A stretch of 64,000 nucleotides of DNA from Verrucomicrobiaceae bacterium (GCA_027484445.1 JAIXSY010000016.1:1-64000); one strand, 5' to 3'; shown: positions 34,625 through 44,554, counted from the stretch's first letter. Program-made: numbers and translations. Notes: a model not told the origin generated them from the letters alone.

Positions 34625-35647
34625 ATGAATCTTCTCGTCACCGGAGGCGCGGGCTTCATTGGCTCCAACCTCATGCGTTTTCTCGCGCAGCAGCCCGGCG
34701 TGCGGCGGTTGGTGAATCTGGACTGCCTGACTTACGCGGGGCATCTTGAAAACCTGGACGGTATGGAAGCGCATTCTGGCTATGTTTTTGAAGAAACTGA
34801 CCTTAGGGACTGGGCGGCGGTGCGAGGGGTGGTTCAGCGCCACGAGATCACGCATGTGATCCATCTGGCCGCTGAATCTCATGTGGATCGCTCCATCACC
34901 GGGCCGGCGGACTTCATCCACACCAACATCGTCGGCACCTTTCATCTGCTGGAGGCCTGCCGGGATGCCTGGGCAGGCGGTGCGGAAGGCAGGCGCTTCC
35001 TGCAGGTGTCCACGGATGAAGTTTATGGCTCGCTGGGGCCGGAGGGGCTGTTTTCAGAGACCACGGCCTACGCCCCGAACTCACCCTATTCCGCCAGCAA
35101 GGCGGCGGCTGACATGCTGGTGCGCTCTTATCATCACACTTATGGTTTGCCCGTGCTGATCACGAACGCGTCCAACAACCACGGGCCGCATCAATTTCCC
35201 GAAAAGCTGATCCCGGTGGCGGTCCAGTCCCTGCTCGCCAGGCGGCCGGTGCCTGTGTATGGCGATGGTCAAAACGTGCGCGATTGGCTGCATGTGGACG
35301 ATCATGTGCGGGCGCTGTGGCGGGTGCTGAAGGAGGGCCGTGCTGGAGAGACCTACAACATCGGCGGTGGCCAGGAGATGACGAACCTGCAGCTCGTGGA
35401 ACGGCTCTGCGACCTGGTGGATGAGCTTCGGCCTGACCTTGGCGGCGGTTCACGGAAGCTGATCCGCTTTGTCGCAGACCGGCCCGGGCATGACCGCCGC
35501 TATGCCATCGACTTTACCAAAATCACGCAGGAGCTGGGCTGGCGTCCGGTACGCACGCTGGACGAGGGGCTGCGCCAGACGGTCACTTGGTATCTCGACC
35601 ATCAGGACTGGGTGAAGGCCGTGACTGGAAAACAACAACCTGCATGA
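34625..35647 (+). CDS. rfbB: dTDP-glucose 4,6-dehydratase
   Basis: RmlB converts dTDP-glucose to dTDP-4-keto-6-deoxyglucose. It is an extended SDR enzyme with the NAD-binding VTGGAGFIGSNLMRF, HLAAESHVDRSI, the STDEVYGSL segment and catalytic YSASKAAADMLVRSY (Tyr and Lys), then NNHGPHQFPEKLIP. The 340 residues are normal. rfbC and rfbD, which would complete dTDP-rhamnose, are not in the window, so they may lie elsewhere or another 6-deoxysugar is made. It overlaps the ABC permease gene by 4 bp (ATGA). Confidence 0.96.
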   Translation: MNLLVTGGAGFIGSNLMRFLAQQPGVRRLVNLDCLTYAGHLENLDGMEAHSGYVFEETDLRDWAAVRGVVQRHEITHVIHLAAESHVDRSITGPADFIHTNIVGTFHLLEACRDAWAGGAEGRRFLQVSTDEVYGSLGPEGLFSETTAYAPNSPYSASKAAADMLVRSYHHTYGLPVLITNASNNHGPHQFPEKLIPVAVQSLLARRPVPVYGDGQNVRDWLHVDDHVRALWRVLKEGRAGETYNIGGGQEMTNLQLVERLCDLVDELRPDLGGGSRKLIRFVADRPGHDRRYAIDFTKITQELGWRPVRTLDEGLRQTVTWYLDHQDWVKAVTGKQQPA

Positions 35648-36471
35648 GCAAGCTCGTCATCGAGGCCGGGCGTGCCTCCCGCCAATACTGGAGCGATCTG
35701 TGGCGCTACCGGGAGCTGTTTGGCTTCCTGGCCTGGCGCGACATCCTGGTGCGCTACAAGCAGACCGTGATCGGCGTGGCCTGGGCGGTGCTGCGGCCGC
35801 TGCTCACCATCCTGATCGGCGCGGGGGTCTTTGGCACCTTGGCCCAGCTGCCTTCGGATGGCGTGCCCTATGCGGTGCTCGTCTGCGCGGGCACGCTGCC
35901 TTGGTATTTCTTCTCCAATGCGCTGAGCGAGTCCGCGAACAGCCTGGTCGGCAATGCCAACCTGATCTCCAAGGTCTATTTCCCCCGCATGATCCTGCCT
36001 GCCAGCGCGGTGGTGGTGGCCTTTGTGGACTTCGCCATCTCCATGGTCATCCTGGGCGGGCTGATGGTCTGGCATGGCATGATGCCGACTTGGCGTTTGT
36101 GCGCGCTGCCTTTGTTCACGGCGCTGGCCTTCGTCACAGCCATCGGGCCGGGCCTGCTGTTCACGGCGCTGAACGTGAAATATCGCGACTTCCGCTACAT
36201 CATCCCGTTCGTGGTGCAGTTCGGGCAGTTTGTCTCGCCGGTGTTTTACAGCACCTCGGTGATCGAGCAGCGCTTTGGCGACTGGGGCCGCTTGCTGGTC
36301 TCGCTGAATCCAGTCGTCGGCGTGATCGATGGCTTCCGCTGGGCCATCTGCGGCACGACGGAGATGCACTGGCAGAGCTTCGCGCTCTCCTCGCTGCTCA
36401 GCTTCGGCTTCCTGGCCTATGGCGTGCATTACTTCCGGCGCACTGAACGCACCTTTGCGGATGTCATCTGA
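35644..36471 (+). CDS. O-antigen/polysaccharide ABC transporter permease (Wzm type)
   Basis: ABC-2 permease that, with the Wzt-type ATPase encoded at 40602-41852, exports a lipid-linked polysaccharide across the inner membrane. The start MSKLVIEAGRASRQYWSDLW at 35644 overlaps the rfbB stop (ATGA). Family segments include LFGFLAWRDILVRYKQTVIG, WAVLRPLLTILIGAGVFGTL and FVVQFGQFVSPVFYS, with about six membrane helices in 275 residues. The ATPase partner lies four genes downstream instead of next to it. Confidence 0.92.
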   Translation: MSKLVIEAGRASRQYWSDLWRYRELFGFLAWRDILVRYKQTVIGVAWAVLRPLLTILIGAGVFGTLAQLPSDGVPYAVLVCAGTLPWYFFSNALSESANSLVGNANLISKVYFPRMILPASAVVVAFVDFAISMVILGGLMVWHGMMPTWRLCALPLFTALAFVTAIGPGLLFTALNVKYRDFRYIIPFVVQFGQFVSPVFYSTSVIEQRFGDWGRLLVSLNPVVGVIDGFRWAICGTTEMHWQSFALSSLLSFGFLAYGVHYFRRTERTFADVI

Positions 36472-37504
36472 TGATTTCGATTCACCGCTACTGGCTTGGT
36501 CACAGGATGACATCCTGGCGCATCGTTCGGGCTATCATGTGCTGGCGGATTATCTGGACTGCCCCAGGCTGGTCACGCGCCGCTGCGATCCGCCCGGCGG
36601 TCTGGCGCTGCTGCAAACCCGCATCGTCCGCCGCTTCACCGCCTCCCGCTGGTGCGCCGGGGGTTCCTTTGATTTGGAAAAAGAGATTCGCAGGCGTGTC
36701 GTGGCCGGTTTTGGGGGTCCGGTGCATTTCCTGTGGTGCGACCGTGACCTCGCGTTCCTTGACCTGCTCAGCCATTTCATGCGGTTGCCGCTCATCGGCA
36801 CCTTTCACCAGTGCGTGGATGACCTGCCGCGTGTCATCCGCCGTCCTTCTGCTTTGCGGCAATTCGCTGCCATGATCCTGATGAGCGAGACCCAGCGCAG
36901 TTACTTCCTCCAGCAGGGAGTGGATCCTCAGCGGCTGCATGTGGTGCTGCATGGTGTGGATGTGGACCACTTTCACACAGCGTATCGTGAACCCCCAAAT
37001 GACTTTGATGTGCTGAGTGTTGGAGGCACCCGCCGCCATTACGCCCAGATGCGTGCGGTCATGGAAGCCTGTCTGCCGGATCGAAAGATTCGCTTCAGGG
37101 TGCTAGGCCCCGAGGATCGTGCGCAGCATTTCCGCGACCTCAGCAATGTCACTTATCAGTCGCGCGTCAGCGATGATGAGTTGCGGCACCTTTACCAAAG
37201 CTGCGCGGCTTTTCTCCATCTCCCGGAAAACGCGACGGCTAACAATGCATTGCTGGAAGCAATGGCCTGCGGTGCCCCGGTGGTCAGCCAGCGGGTGGGC
37301 GGCGTGCCAGAATACGTGCATGAGGACGCTGCCCTGCTTTCACCATCTGGAGACACGGCGACTACGGTTCAGCAGCTGCGCTGCCTTGCCGCAGATCGTG
37401 CCTTGCAGGCCACCATGCGTCATGCCGCGCGGCGGCAGGCCATCACACTCGACTGGCGACGCGTGGCTGAAAAGACAAGGGAGATTTACCGCCAGTTATC
37501 ATGA
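36461..37504 (+). CDS. Glycosyltransferase, GT4-like
   Basis: A 347-residue GT-B protein. The C-terminal donor domain has VLSVGGTRRHYAQMRAV, YQSRVSDDELRHLYQSC, LHLPENATANNALLEAMACG and APVVSQRVGGVPEYV, a typical GT4 nucleotide-sugar site, although the usual second Glu of the EX7E motif is replaced in part. The start MSSDDFDSPLL at 36461 overlaps the permease gene by 11 bp; the longer frame reads through another gene. Donor and acceptor cannot be predicted. Confidence 0.85.
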   Translation: MSSDDFDSPLLAWSQDDILAHRSGYHVLADYLDCPRLVTRRCDPPGGLALLQTRIVRRFTASRWCAGGSFDLEKEIRRRVVAGFGGPVHFLWCDRDLAFLDLLSHFMRLPLIGTFHQCVDDLPRVIRRPSALRQFAAMILMSETQRSYFLQQGVDPQRLHVVLHGVDVDHFHTAYREPPNDFDVLSVGGTRRHYAQMRAVMEACLPDRKIRFRVLGPEDRAQHFRDLSNVTYQSRVSDDELRHLYQSCAAFLHLPENATANNALLEAMACGAPVVSQRVGGVPEYVHEDAALLSPSGDTATTVQQLRCLAADRALQATMRHAARRQAITLDWRRVAEKTREIYRQLS

Positions 37505-37507
37505 CAG

Positions 37508-38647
37508 GTGCGCATCTTGATGTCCATCCAGAGCCTTGTGTCAGGCGGTGCCGAGAGGTTCTTTGTGAATCTGGCTTGTGGCCTTTCGGAAAGGCACGAG
37601 GTCATAAGCTACTTGCCGCTGAGTCGTCTAGGCGATCCAGACTTAACGGCGGCTTTGGCCGCGAAGGTGAGCGTCCGTGATCTATCCATCTTCACCCCGC
37701 TGACCTACCGCTTGTTTTACAAGCTGACTCTCATGCTGCGCCGCCGAATGCCAGCTTTTGATCCTGAAGCCGTGCTGCACAGCAGCCAGCTTCGCCAGCT
37801 TCAGCGTCGGCATCGGTTTGACGTGGTGAACACCCACCTCATGCCTGCAGCGCGGCAAGTTTGCACTGCCTTCGAGCACACACGTCTCTTCATCACCAAG
37901 ACGGATCATGGCGATACGGCTCAGCCCGACCTCAGGCATGATGCGGTCATCTTCCGTCGTCTAGATGCGCTGATTTGTCCCGCATCTTCCAATACCAAAA
38001 AGGCTCGACAAATGCCTTTCCGTTCCGACTGCATGATCAGGACGATTTGCCATGGTCATCAGGTCTCGACTGGTTCTTCAAAGTTGTCCTCCTTTGCTGG
38101 AATCACCTTTGGCATGGTAGCTCGTGGTGTTGAAGACAAAGGCTGGCAAGAGGCGGTGGCAGCCTTCCGTCTGCTGCGTGAGCAGGGCCTTCGCAAGGCA
38201 CGCTTGGTGTTGGTCGGAGAGGGGCCTGCCTTGGTTCGTTTGAGAGAAGCAACTCTTGCAGATGATGGGATCATTCACGTTGGGCATCAGTCCGATGCCG
38301 TGGCTTGGATTCGTGGCTTCGATGTGGGCCTTCTGCCTTCTTGTTTGGCGGAAGAAAGTCTGCCGCTCAGTGTCATCGAATACTTGTTGTGTGGAAAACC
38401 CGTCATCGCGACGGCAGTCGGAGGAATCCCTGAGATGGTCGGCGCGGCGGGTCTGCTGGTGCCTTTAGATGCCAAGGGGCGAGCGAGTGTTCACGCACTC
38501 GCAGCTGCCATGGAGCAAATGATGCACGAGCCACGTCGTGCGTGCCATGCTGCTGCCGCGATGCAGGCGAGTGCAGCTTTTGATCTATCCCGTTGTGTGA
38601 GTGAGTATGAAGCACTCTTTGAGCAGGGAATGAGGTGGCAGCCATGA
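37508..38647 (+). CDS. Glycosyltransferase, GT4 family
   Basis: A 379-residue GT-B enzyme with an N-terminal SLVSGGAERFFVNLACGLSE acceptor-domain start, FGMVARGVEDKGWQEAVAAF, LVLVGEGPALVRLREATL and ESLPLSVIEYLLCGKPVIAT in the EX7E region. The start is GTG at 37508 (3 bp after the previous stop), directly before the first beta strand. The gene ends in a 4-bp overlap with the next methyltransferase gene. Confidence 0.9.
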   Translation: MRILMSIQSLVSGGAERFFVNLACGLSERHEVISYLPLSRLGDPDLTAALAAKVSVRDLSIFTPLTYRLFYKLTLMLRRRMPAFDPEAVLHSSQLRQLQRRHRFDVVNTHLMPAARQVCTAFEHTRLFITKTDHGDTAQPDLRHDAVIFRRLDALICPASSNTKKARQMPFRSDCMIRTICHGHQVSTGSSKLSSFAGITFGMVARGVEDKGWQEAVAAFRLLREQGLRKARLVLVGEGPALVRLREATLADDGIIHVGHQSDAVAWIRGFDVGLLPSCLAEESLPLSVIEYLLCGKPVIATAVGGIPEMVGAAGLLVPLDAKGRASVHALAAAMEQMMHEPRRACHAAAAMQASAAFDLSRCVSEYEALFEQGMRWQP

Positions 38648-39600
38648 GCTTCGTCTATCCCTTTTCCATGGTGATGAAGCCAACCCATTTGAGGTTGGTG
38701 GAGGTGCTTCGCTGCCTTCCAGGCCTACGCAGGTTAGCGCCTCGCATGGCGTATGGATCTGCCCTAGCCTCACGCGGTTTCTTTCGTTATCAGAATCGTT
38801 GGCTAGAGTTTGATGGACGGAACAGCCAATTCCACGCGCTCTATGGGCCTCAGTATGCGGCAGGTTATGAGTTAGAGACCTGCGTGTTGATCAGTCTGCT
38901 TTTGCGTGGTGCAGGTGCTTTTGTCGATGCCGGTGCCAACTGGGGATTTTTCACCTTACTCGCCTTATCCCTGCCCGCTTTCACCGGGCCTTGCGTGAGC
39001 TTTGAGCCCAACCCCAGCAGCTTTGCGGATCTACGCAGCCTCATTGCGCAGGCAGGTTTGGAGACGCGTGTCCAATTGCACGCTCAGGGCTTGGGTGCCT
39101 TTTCGGGCCCGCTTCGACTGTCAGGCGACTTATCGGATAGTGGATGCATTCAGCTTTCAAACGCTGGTCAAGGGGCATCCGTCTGGGTGACGACTCTAGA
39201 TGAGGCGATCACCGATCCTGTTGCGCTGATCAAGATGGATGTCGAAGGCATGGAACGACACGTTTTGGCTGGAGGAGAAAAGCTCATCATGCAGCAGAGG
39301 CCCATGATTCTGTTGGAAAACACCTTGGATGAGGAAGGCGAATTTACACAGTCTCTCACTTGGCTCCATGAGCATGAGTATCGCTGCCTGATACCGGCAT
39401 TGAGGGTGCAGCGTGGAGGTATGGAGCAGCTTTACCATTATGGAAGTCCTCCCTTGTCTGCTGGGACTTCTTTTGATTCTGAACGCATGGCCTTCATGCC
39501 TGTGATGCCGAAGACTCGTGGCTGGTATGCACGCCAGTTGAATCTACTGGCTTGTCCGCTAGAGCGAATGGCCGAGTTGCCTGGAGATTTGCATGGTTGA
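38644..39600 (+). CDS. FkbM-family methyltransferase
   Basis: A 318-residue SAM-dependent O-methyltransferase. Motif I is FVDAGANWGFFTLLAL, the acidic ribose site is in FEPNPSSFADL, and the FkbM post-motif is IKMDVEGMERHVLAGG. The ATG at 38644 overlaps the preceding stop (ATGA). FkbM relatives methylate hydroxyls of sugars or macrolides. In this setting a glycan hydroxyl is the likely target. First of six FkbM-type genes in the locus. Confidence 0.88.
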   Translation: MSFVYPFSMVMKPTHLRLVEVLRCLPGLRRLAPRMAYGSALASRGFFRYQNRWLEFDGRNSQFHALYGPQYAAGYELETCVLISLLLRGAGAFVDAGANWGFFTLLALSLPAFTGPCVSFEPNPSSFADLRSLIAQAGLETRVQLHAQGLGAFSGPLRLSGDLSDSGCIQLSNAGQGASVWVTTLDEAITDPVALIKMDVEGMERHVLAGGEKLIMQQRPMILLENTLDEEGEFTQSLTWLHEHEYRCLIPALRVQRGGMEQLYHYGSPPLSAGTSFDSERMAFMPVMPKTRGWYARQLNLLACPLERMAELPGDLHG

Positions 39601-40609
39601 GCGCCTATCATGGATGCAGAGCTTGCGCGAATGGCTGCGTTTGCTGCCGTTCATGGGGCGTCCCTGCCTCATTGTTCGACGATACGGTGGACTTGGTGAT
39701 TTGTTGAGCCTCATGCCTGGACTTCAGATCCTGAAGGAGCGTTATCCAGCTCACGCCCTGATCTTGGTCACATCACCTAGCTTGGTCAAAATCGCCACAT
39801 TGGCAGGTGTGGCTGCGCTGGTGCTGCCCAGCAATGTTCGAGGCACTGGGTGGCTAGCCACGGTGCTGAGATCCACAGCAGATCTGACGCCTCAGCTGGC
39901 CGATGAACGGCAGCCCCCCCAGCCACGTGCTCGGCGATTGCTCATGGAGGAGTTTGCGACGCAGCTCGGTGTTGAATTGCCATCACCGCAGGTGGTTCGT
40001 TTGCAACCCAGCGAAACCAGCGTGATTTCTGTTCGAAAGGCTCTTGTGGAGGCAAAGGTCTCGATCGATCAGCTGGTGGTGATCCACACCGGTCCCAGCT
40101 GGCCAGTCAAACATTGGCCTCATGAGCATTGGTGCACTTTGACCAAGGCACTGCAATCCGAAGGCCTTGCCGTGGTGCAGATCGGTGCACGAGGTCATGA
40201 TGGCAATCCCGAAGCGGAGATGCCAGCCATTGAACACGCCTTGGATTGGCGTGATCGGCTGGATCTTCCTGAGCTTGCCGCGCTCCTCAGTTTAGCGAGG
40301 CTATTCATGGGTATCGATTCTGGCCCACTGCACCTCGCGCAGAGTGTAGGCACGCCACGAATCGGTCTATTTGGCCCCACGGAACCTGCCAGCATTCTGC
40401 CCTTGGATTCGAGCATGAACGCTTTAACCGCAGGTCTCTTCTGCCAGGGATGCCATCACCACCCCGCAGGCCCCCAGCACTGGCGCACGGGCTGCCCCCA
40501 TGACACGGCCTGCATGGCGCACCTGACGCCCGACCACGTGCTGCACACATGCCGCCCGCTTTTGCGCCAGCTCATGCCGCCCGCTTCTCCCCCGAACTCC
40601 CATGCCTGA
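39593..40609 (+). CDS. Glycosyltransferase, GT9 (heptosyltransferase-like)
   Basis: A 338-residue GT-B protein. The N-terminus reads CLIVRRYGGLGDLLSLMPGL, with the glycine motif and catalytic Asp of GT9. The donor domain has VIHTGPSWPVKHWPHEHW and LFMGIDSGPLHLAQSVGTPR then LFGPTEPA. GT9 members add heptose to lipid A core, or other sugars in S-layer and capsule loci. It overlaps the previous gene by 8 bp and the Wzt gene by 8 bp. Confidence 0.9.
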   Translation: MVERLSWMQSLREWLRLLPFMGRPCLIVRRYGGLGDLLSLMPGLQILKERYPAHALILVTSPSLVKIATLAGVAALVLPSNVRGTGWLATVLRSTADLTPQLADERQPPQPRARRLLMEEFATQLGVELPSPQVVRLQPSETSVISVRKALVEAKVSIDQLVVIHTGPSWPVKHWPHEHWCTLTKALQSEGLAVVQIGARGHDGNPEAEMPAIEHALDWRDRLDLPELAALLSLARLFMGIDSGPLHLAQSVGTPRIGLFGPTEPASILPLDSSMNALTAGLFCQGCHHHPAGPQHWRTGCPHDTACMAHLTPDHVLHTCRPLLRQLMPPASPPNSHA

Positions 40610-41852
40610 AGAGCCCATCATCAGCGCCGAAGGCATCAGCAAATGCTACACGCTGAATCATCTGGGTGGCCATGCACCCTACCGTCGGCTCAGCGACACG
40701 CTGTTGCAGGCGGCCACCGCACCCCTGCGCTGGTTCGGCGCAGGCCGTCACCCGCAAGAGACTGGGCGGGTGGAGGAGTTTTGGGCATTGAATGACGTCT
40801 CCTTTGAAATCAAGCGTGGCGAGGTGGTGGGCATCATCGGGCGCAACGGCGCGGGCAAAAGCACCCTGCTGAAGATCCTGAGCCGCATCACCGAGCCGAC
40901 CCAGGGCCGCATCACCCTGAATGGACGCGTGGCCTCGCTGCTAGAGGTGGGCACTGGCTTTCACCCGGAGCTGACGGGTCGAGAAAACATCTACCTGAAT
41001 GGGGCGATCCTTGGCATGACGAAGGCGGAGATACGGTCGAAGTTCGATGAGATCGTGGACTTCGCCGAGGTGGAGAAATTCCTCGACACGCCCGTGAAGC
41101 GCTACAGCAGCGGCATGTATGTGCGCCTCGCCTTTGCCGTGGCCGCCCACCTAGAGCCCGAGGTACTGATCGTGGATGAAGTGCTGGCCGTGGGCGATTC
41201 GCAGTTTCAGGCAAAGTGCCTGGGCAAGATGGAAAATGCCGCCAGTGGAGGTCGCACCGTGCTGCTGGTCACGCACAACATGCTGATCACCCGCCGCTTG
41301 TGCTCGAAGGCCATGCTTCTCGAAGCTGGCCGTATCCGCGGCTTTGGCGACACGGCGGGCATTGTGTCTGACTACGAAGAGCGCGGCCTGAACCAGGCGC
41401 AGCCGCACCTAGCCCATCTTTTCCATCTGCGGCGCTGGTGGGTGGGCGGGCCTGAGGCAGCGGCGGAGTCCAGCCATGTGTATGATGAGAAGCAGGCTGC
41501 CGAGTTCTGCTTTGAGCTGCACGCCCCACGCCCAGCCACGCGGGCAAACCTGGGCCTGCACCTGCGCGATGCTTCCAACACCTTGCTCGTCAGCCTGCAC
41601 ATCGAGCCCTTTCAAGCGCCTGAAGGCAGGGTGCAGGTGCGCCTTCGGCTAGCTTCGCTGCCATTGCTGCCGGGCGTGTACCGCTGGCAGGTGGGTCTCG
41701 TGGTCCAGGGTGATCTCGTGCTGCAGGAAACGCTCCTGCCTGAGCTGCACGTGACCTCCGAAAGCCACGGCCATCCCCAGCCCGGCTGGACGCCAGTGAT
41801 GAACTTACCGTATGACTGCGAAGTTATGGAACTTATGGAACTGGAGAGCTAA
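40602..41852 (+). CDS. O-antigen ABC transporter ATP-binding protein (Wzt type)
   Basis: ATPase for polysaccharide export with the Wzm-type permease at 35644-36471. Walker A is GRNGAGKST, the signature YSSGMYVRLAFAVA, and Walker B VLIVDEVLAVGD, with HPELTGRENIYLNG typical of the polysaccharide subfamily. The 416 residues include a C-terminal region of about 150 residues after the ABC domain (from about 270) like the Wzt carbohydrate-binding domain, which recognises a modified chain end. Chain-end methylation would fit the nearby FkbM genes, as in E. coli O8/O9a, but that is inference. Confidence 0.94.
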   Translation: MPEEPIISAEGISKCYTLNHLGGHAPYRRLSDTLLQAATAPLRWFGAGRHPQETGRVEEFWALNDVSFEIKRGEVVGIIGRNGAGKSTLLKILSRITEPTQGRITLNGRVASLLEVGTGFHPELTGRENIYLNGAILGMTKAEIRSKFDEIVDFAEVEKFLDTPVKRYSSGMYVRLAFAVAAHLEPEVLIVDEVLAVGDSQFQAKCLGKMENAASGGRTVLLVTHNMLITRRLCSKAMLLEAGRIRGFGDTAGIVSDYEERGLNQAQPHLAHLFHLRRWWVGGPEAAAESSHVYDEKQAAEFCFELHAPRPATRANLGLHLRDASNTLLVSLHIEPFQAPEGRVQVRLRLASLPLLPGVYRWQVGLVVQGDLVLQETLLPELHVTSESHGHPQPGWTPVMNLPYDCEVMELMELES

Positions 41853-41858
41853 GATTAA

Positions 41859-42803
41859 ATGATTCTTTCGAAAGATAATCTTATTTCAGCCGCAAGAGTG
41901 GGTGGCATTGTTTTGCATCGGTTGATTGCTGCGTGTCCGCCTTTACGCTCATGCTATCTTTGGGTGCTTCCCATGCTAGCCTCCAGGTTAGGAAAGCTTT
42001 CCCGCATGCGTCTTCTGAATGTCATGCGTTCGGTGCAATGGCCTCAAAAGTCACTCCATCCCGTGACAGTGCGTCTGGGTGCCAGTGTTGATGCATTGCT
42101 GATGCCACATTCAGGTGAGTTCGATTTCGAGGCCGTCTTGGGCGGCACTTTGGGATATGAGTCTGAAGTGTTTACTCTTCTTGATGAGCGAATTTCAAGA
42201 TATGACGCTGTGATCGAGATTGGTGCGAATGTAGGCGTTTACACAATATACTTTGCGAAACAGATGAGGGCACGTGGTGGAGGGATTTTGCACTCCTTTG
42301 AGCCTTCAGCTGAGGCTTACGATCGATTGCGTGAAAACCTAAAGCTAAACAACTTAGCTGATGTCAGCACGTTGAACCTCGCTGTTGGAACGAGCACTGC
42401 GTTTGTGGATCTGATTGAACCAGAAGGGCATTTGACCAACGGTTCTCTTTTGGAATCCTTCGCCCAACAGTTCTCTCGCCAGACAAAGCGCAGGAAGGTA
42501 ATGATGGTTAAGGCCGATGACTTGGCGATTCTAACAAAAGACGCGAAACGAATACTTATCAAAATCGACGTCGAAGGTTTTGAGGCTCCTCTTTTGAGTT
42601 CGATGACTAACTTTTTGAAAGCTTTCCAGCCAGATTTATTGATTGAGGTGTTGCCGGATTATGTGGATGAAATCGCAGCTGTGCCTGCGCTGGATGAAGT
42701 TGGCTATAAGTTCTATGAGATTACCTCCAAAGGTCTTCATAGGCATGAAAGATTGATCGCTAGTTCACAGAGGGACTGGTTTCTATCGACCCGGGATGAA
42801 TAA
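41859..42803 (+). CDS. FkbM-family methyltransferase
   Basis: A 314-residue protein with motif I VIEIGANVGVYTIYFA, FEPSAEAYDRLRENLKLNN and the FkbM signature IKIDVEGFEAPLL. The first 90 residues are an extra, partly hydrophobic lead not needed for the fold. Base composition is lower in GC than the neighbouring wzt gene. It starts 6 bp after wzt and ends 3 bp before a GT2 gene. Confidence 0.87.
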   Translation: MILSKDNLISAARVGGIVLHRLIAACPPLRSCYLWVLPMLASRLGKLSRMRLLNVMRSVQWPQKSLHPVTVRLGASVDALLMPHSGEFDFEAVLGGTLGYESEVFTLLDERISRYDAVIEIGANVGVYTIYFAKQMRARGGGILHSFEPSAEAYDRLRENLKLNNLADVSTLNLAVGTSTAFVDLIEPEGHLTNGSLLESFAQQFSRQTKRRKVMMVKADDLAILTKDAKRILIKIDVEGFEAPLLSSMTNFLKAFQPDLLIEVLPDYVDEIAAVPALDEVGYKFYEITSKGLHRHERLIASSQRDWFLSTRDE

Positions 42804-42806
42804 ACC

Positions 42807-43772
42807 ATGATCTCCGTCATCATCCCCGCCTGGAACGCACTCCGCTGGCTGCCGGAGACGCTGGGCAGCGTCATGTCGCAAAAAGGGGCAAGGTTTGAGG
42901 TCGTGCTGGTGGACGATGGCTCCACAGATAACACAGCCGATTATGTGGCTCGGGAATGGCCGCAGGTGCGGTTGGTGCGCAGCGAAAACCGGGGCGTTAG
43001 CCATGCGCGGAATCTGGGCACCGCTGAAGCACAGGGAGAGCTGGTGAAATACCTCGATGCCGATGATCTGCTATTGCCCGGCACCCTGGCTCGTCAGGAG
43101 TCCCTGATGTCGGCGAATCCTGGCAGCGATGTGGTCTATGGAAACTGGCAGTGGCTAAAGGAGCAGGCGGATGGTCGTTTTGAGCTTGGCGAAAAAGTGC
43201 TGCGTCGCATTGAGGACGCCCATGCAGACCCGGAACTGGCGTTTTTGTCTGACTTCTGGTGTCCAACGGGTGCTTACCTTTACAAGCGCTCATTTCTTCA
43301 AAACATTCTCCCCTGGAAAGAATGGCTGCCCATCATTCAGGATGCACGCTTTGCCTGGGATGCGGCGGCAGCCGGAGCCCGCTGGATGCATGACGAGGAA
43401 ATTAGCGTGCTTTACCGACATCACCGAAAAGGCTCTGTTTCGACTCGGAACGCGGAAGCTTTTCTGAGGGACTGCCTAACCAACGTGGCAGACATTCAAA
43501 CTCTCTGGGCAGCGGACCAGCTGGGGCTGGAGTCGGCCAGGGCAGGCTCGGTGGCTCAGACATTAGCTGCTCTAGCCCGCAAGCTAGCACCCTTGAACGA
43601 AGAGCTTTTTCAGGAATCCTTGAAGCGGCTTGAGATGGTATCGCCTGGTTACCAGCCCAGCACTCCTCTTGGTTTGGCTGTCTTGTCCAAGCTGCTTGGC
43701 TATCATCGTGCGGTTCGTGTGGCCGCCGTCCTGGATCGACTGAAAAAACCTTCCGCCTTTGTTGTCCCATGA
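42807..43772 (+). CDS. Glycosyltransferase, GT2 family
   Basis: A 321-residue GT-A enzyme: MISVIIPAWNALRWLPETLG, VVLVDDGSTDNTADYV (nucleotide site), SHARNLGTAEAQGELVKYLD and the DXD-type DADDLLLPG. The C-terminal part has TGAYLYKRSF and a WDAAAAG segment. It overlaps the next FkbM gene by 4 bp, suggesting the added sugar may be methylated next. Confidence 0.92.
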   Translation: MISVIIPAWNALRWLPETLGSVMSQKGARFEVVLVDDGSTDNTADYVAREWPQVRLVRSENRGVSHARNLGTAEAQGELVKYLDADDLLLPGTLARQESLMSANPGSDVVYGNWQWLKEQADGRFELGEKVLRRIEDAHADPELAFLSDFWCPTGAYLYKRSFLQNILPWKEWLPIIQDARFAWDAAAAGARWMHDEEISVLYRHHRKGSVSTRNAEAFLRDCLTNVADIQTLWAADQLGLESARAGSVAQTLAALARKLAPLNEELFQESLKRLEMVSPGYQPSTPLGLAVLSKLLGYHRAVRVAAVLDRLKKPSAFVVP

Positions 43773-44554
43773 CTTGGTTTGGAGCTCTCACCCGCAAGCT
43801 AGGCATCTATGGTGCCATTCGCTACAGCCCTATTTATCCCTTGATACAGCGGTTGAGAAACCCAGGGTATTTCCGCGCCTTGCAGCGTGAGGAACGATTT
43901 TATCGGCAGCTCCTGGGAACAGGTAACAGCGGTTTGGTCTTTGATGTAGGTGCCAATGTCGGTGACAAGACAGAAGTGTTTTCGCGGGTGGCGAGGCAGG
44001 TGGTAAGCTTTGAGCCAGACCCTAGGCTGGCAGCTCATTTGAAGCTACGATTTCAGCGACAGAAAAACGTCGTGGTGGAAGGCTGTGGATTGTCGGATCG
44101 TGAAGGTGTGATGACCCTGCATGCCTATGGCGGAGGATCGGCCTACAACACGCTCTGTGACCGGCGGCATGAGTCGATTGCCAACTTGCATCCCGGCCAT
44201 CAAAAGATAGACGTGCTGGTGACGACGCTAGACCAGATGATCAAGCGCCATGGCGTGCCAGATTACATCAAGGTGGATGTAGAAGGGCACGAAGTGGAAG
44301 TTTTTGCCGGTCTTTCCAGGAATGTTAGGCTGGTTTCATTTGAAGCCAACTTGCCAGAATTTGGCTCGGAAACCTGTGCGGTCGTCCAGAGGCTTGATGC
44401 ACTCAGCGGAGGCACCGTTCGGTTTTGGGCCGCCGCAGCTGAACTCGCGGAGGCACCCACCGACTTCCCCTTGACCGCTGAGGAAGTGTGCAAGCTGGTC
44501 ATGGATGACAGAGCGCCTGCGTATCTTGAGTTCTTTGCCAGGATCAACCAGTAG
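43769..44554 (+). CDS. FkbM-family methyltransferase
   Basis: A 261-residue protein, nearly the minimal domain: LVFDVGANVGDKTEVFSRV (motif I), VSFEPDPRLAAHLKLRF, VTTLDQMIKRHG and IKVDVEGHEVEVFAGL. It starts in an ATGA overlap with the GT2 gene. The stop is followed by a marked drop in GC content that continues for about 2.7 kb. Confidence 0.9.
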   Translation: MTWFGALTRKLGIYGAIRYSPIYPLIQRLRNPGYFRALQREERFYRQLLGTGNSGLVFDVGANVGDKTEVFSRVARQVVSFEPDPRLAAHLKLRFQRQKNVVVEGCGLSDREGVMTLHAYGGGSAYNTLCDRRHESIANLHPGHQKIDVLVTTLDQMIKRHGVPDYIKVDVEGHEVEVFAGLSRNVRLVSFEANLPEFGSETCAVVQRLDALSGGTVRFWAAAAELAEAPTDFPLTAEEVCKLVMDDRAPAYLEFFARINQ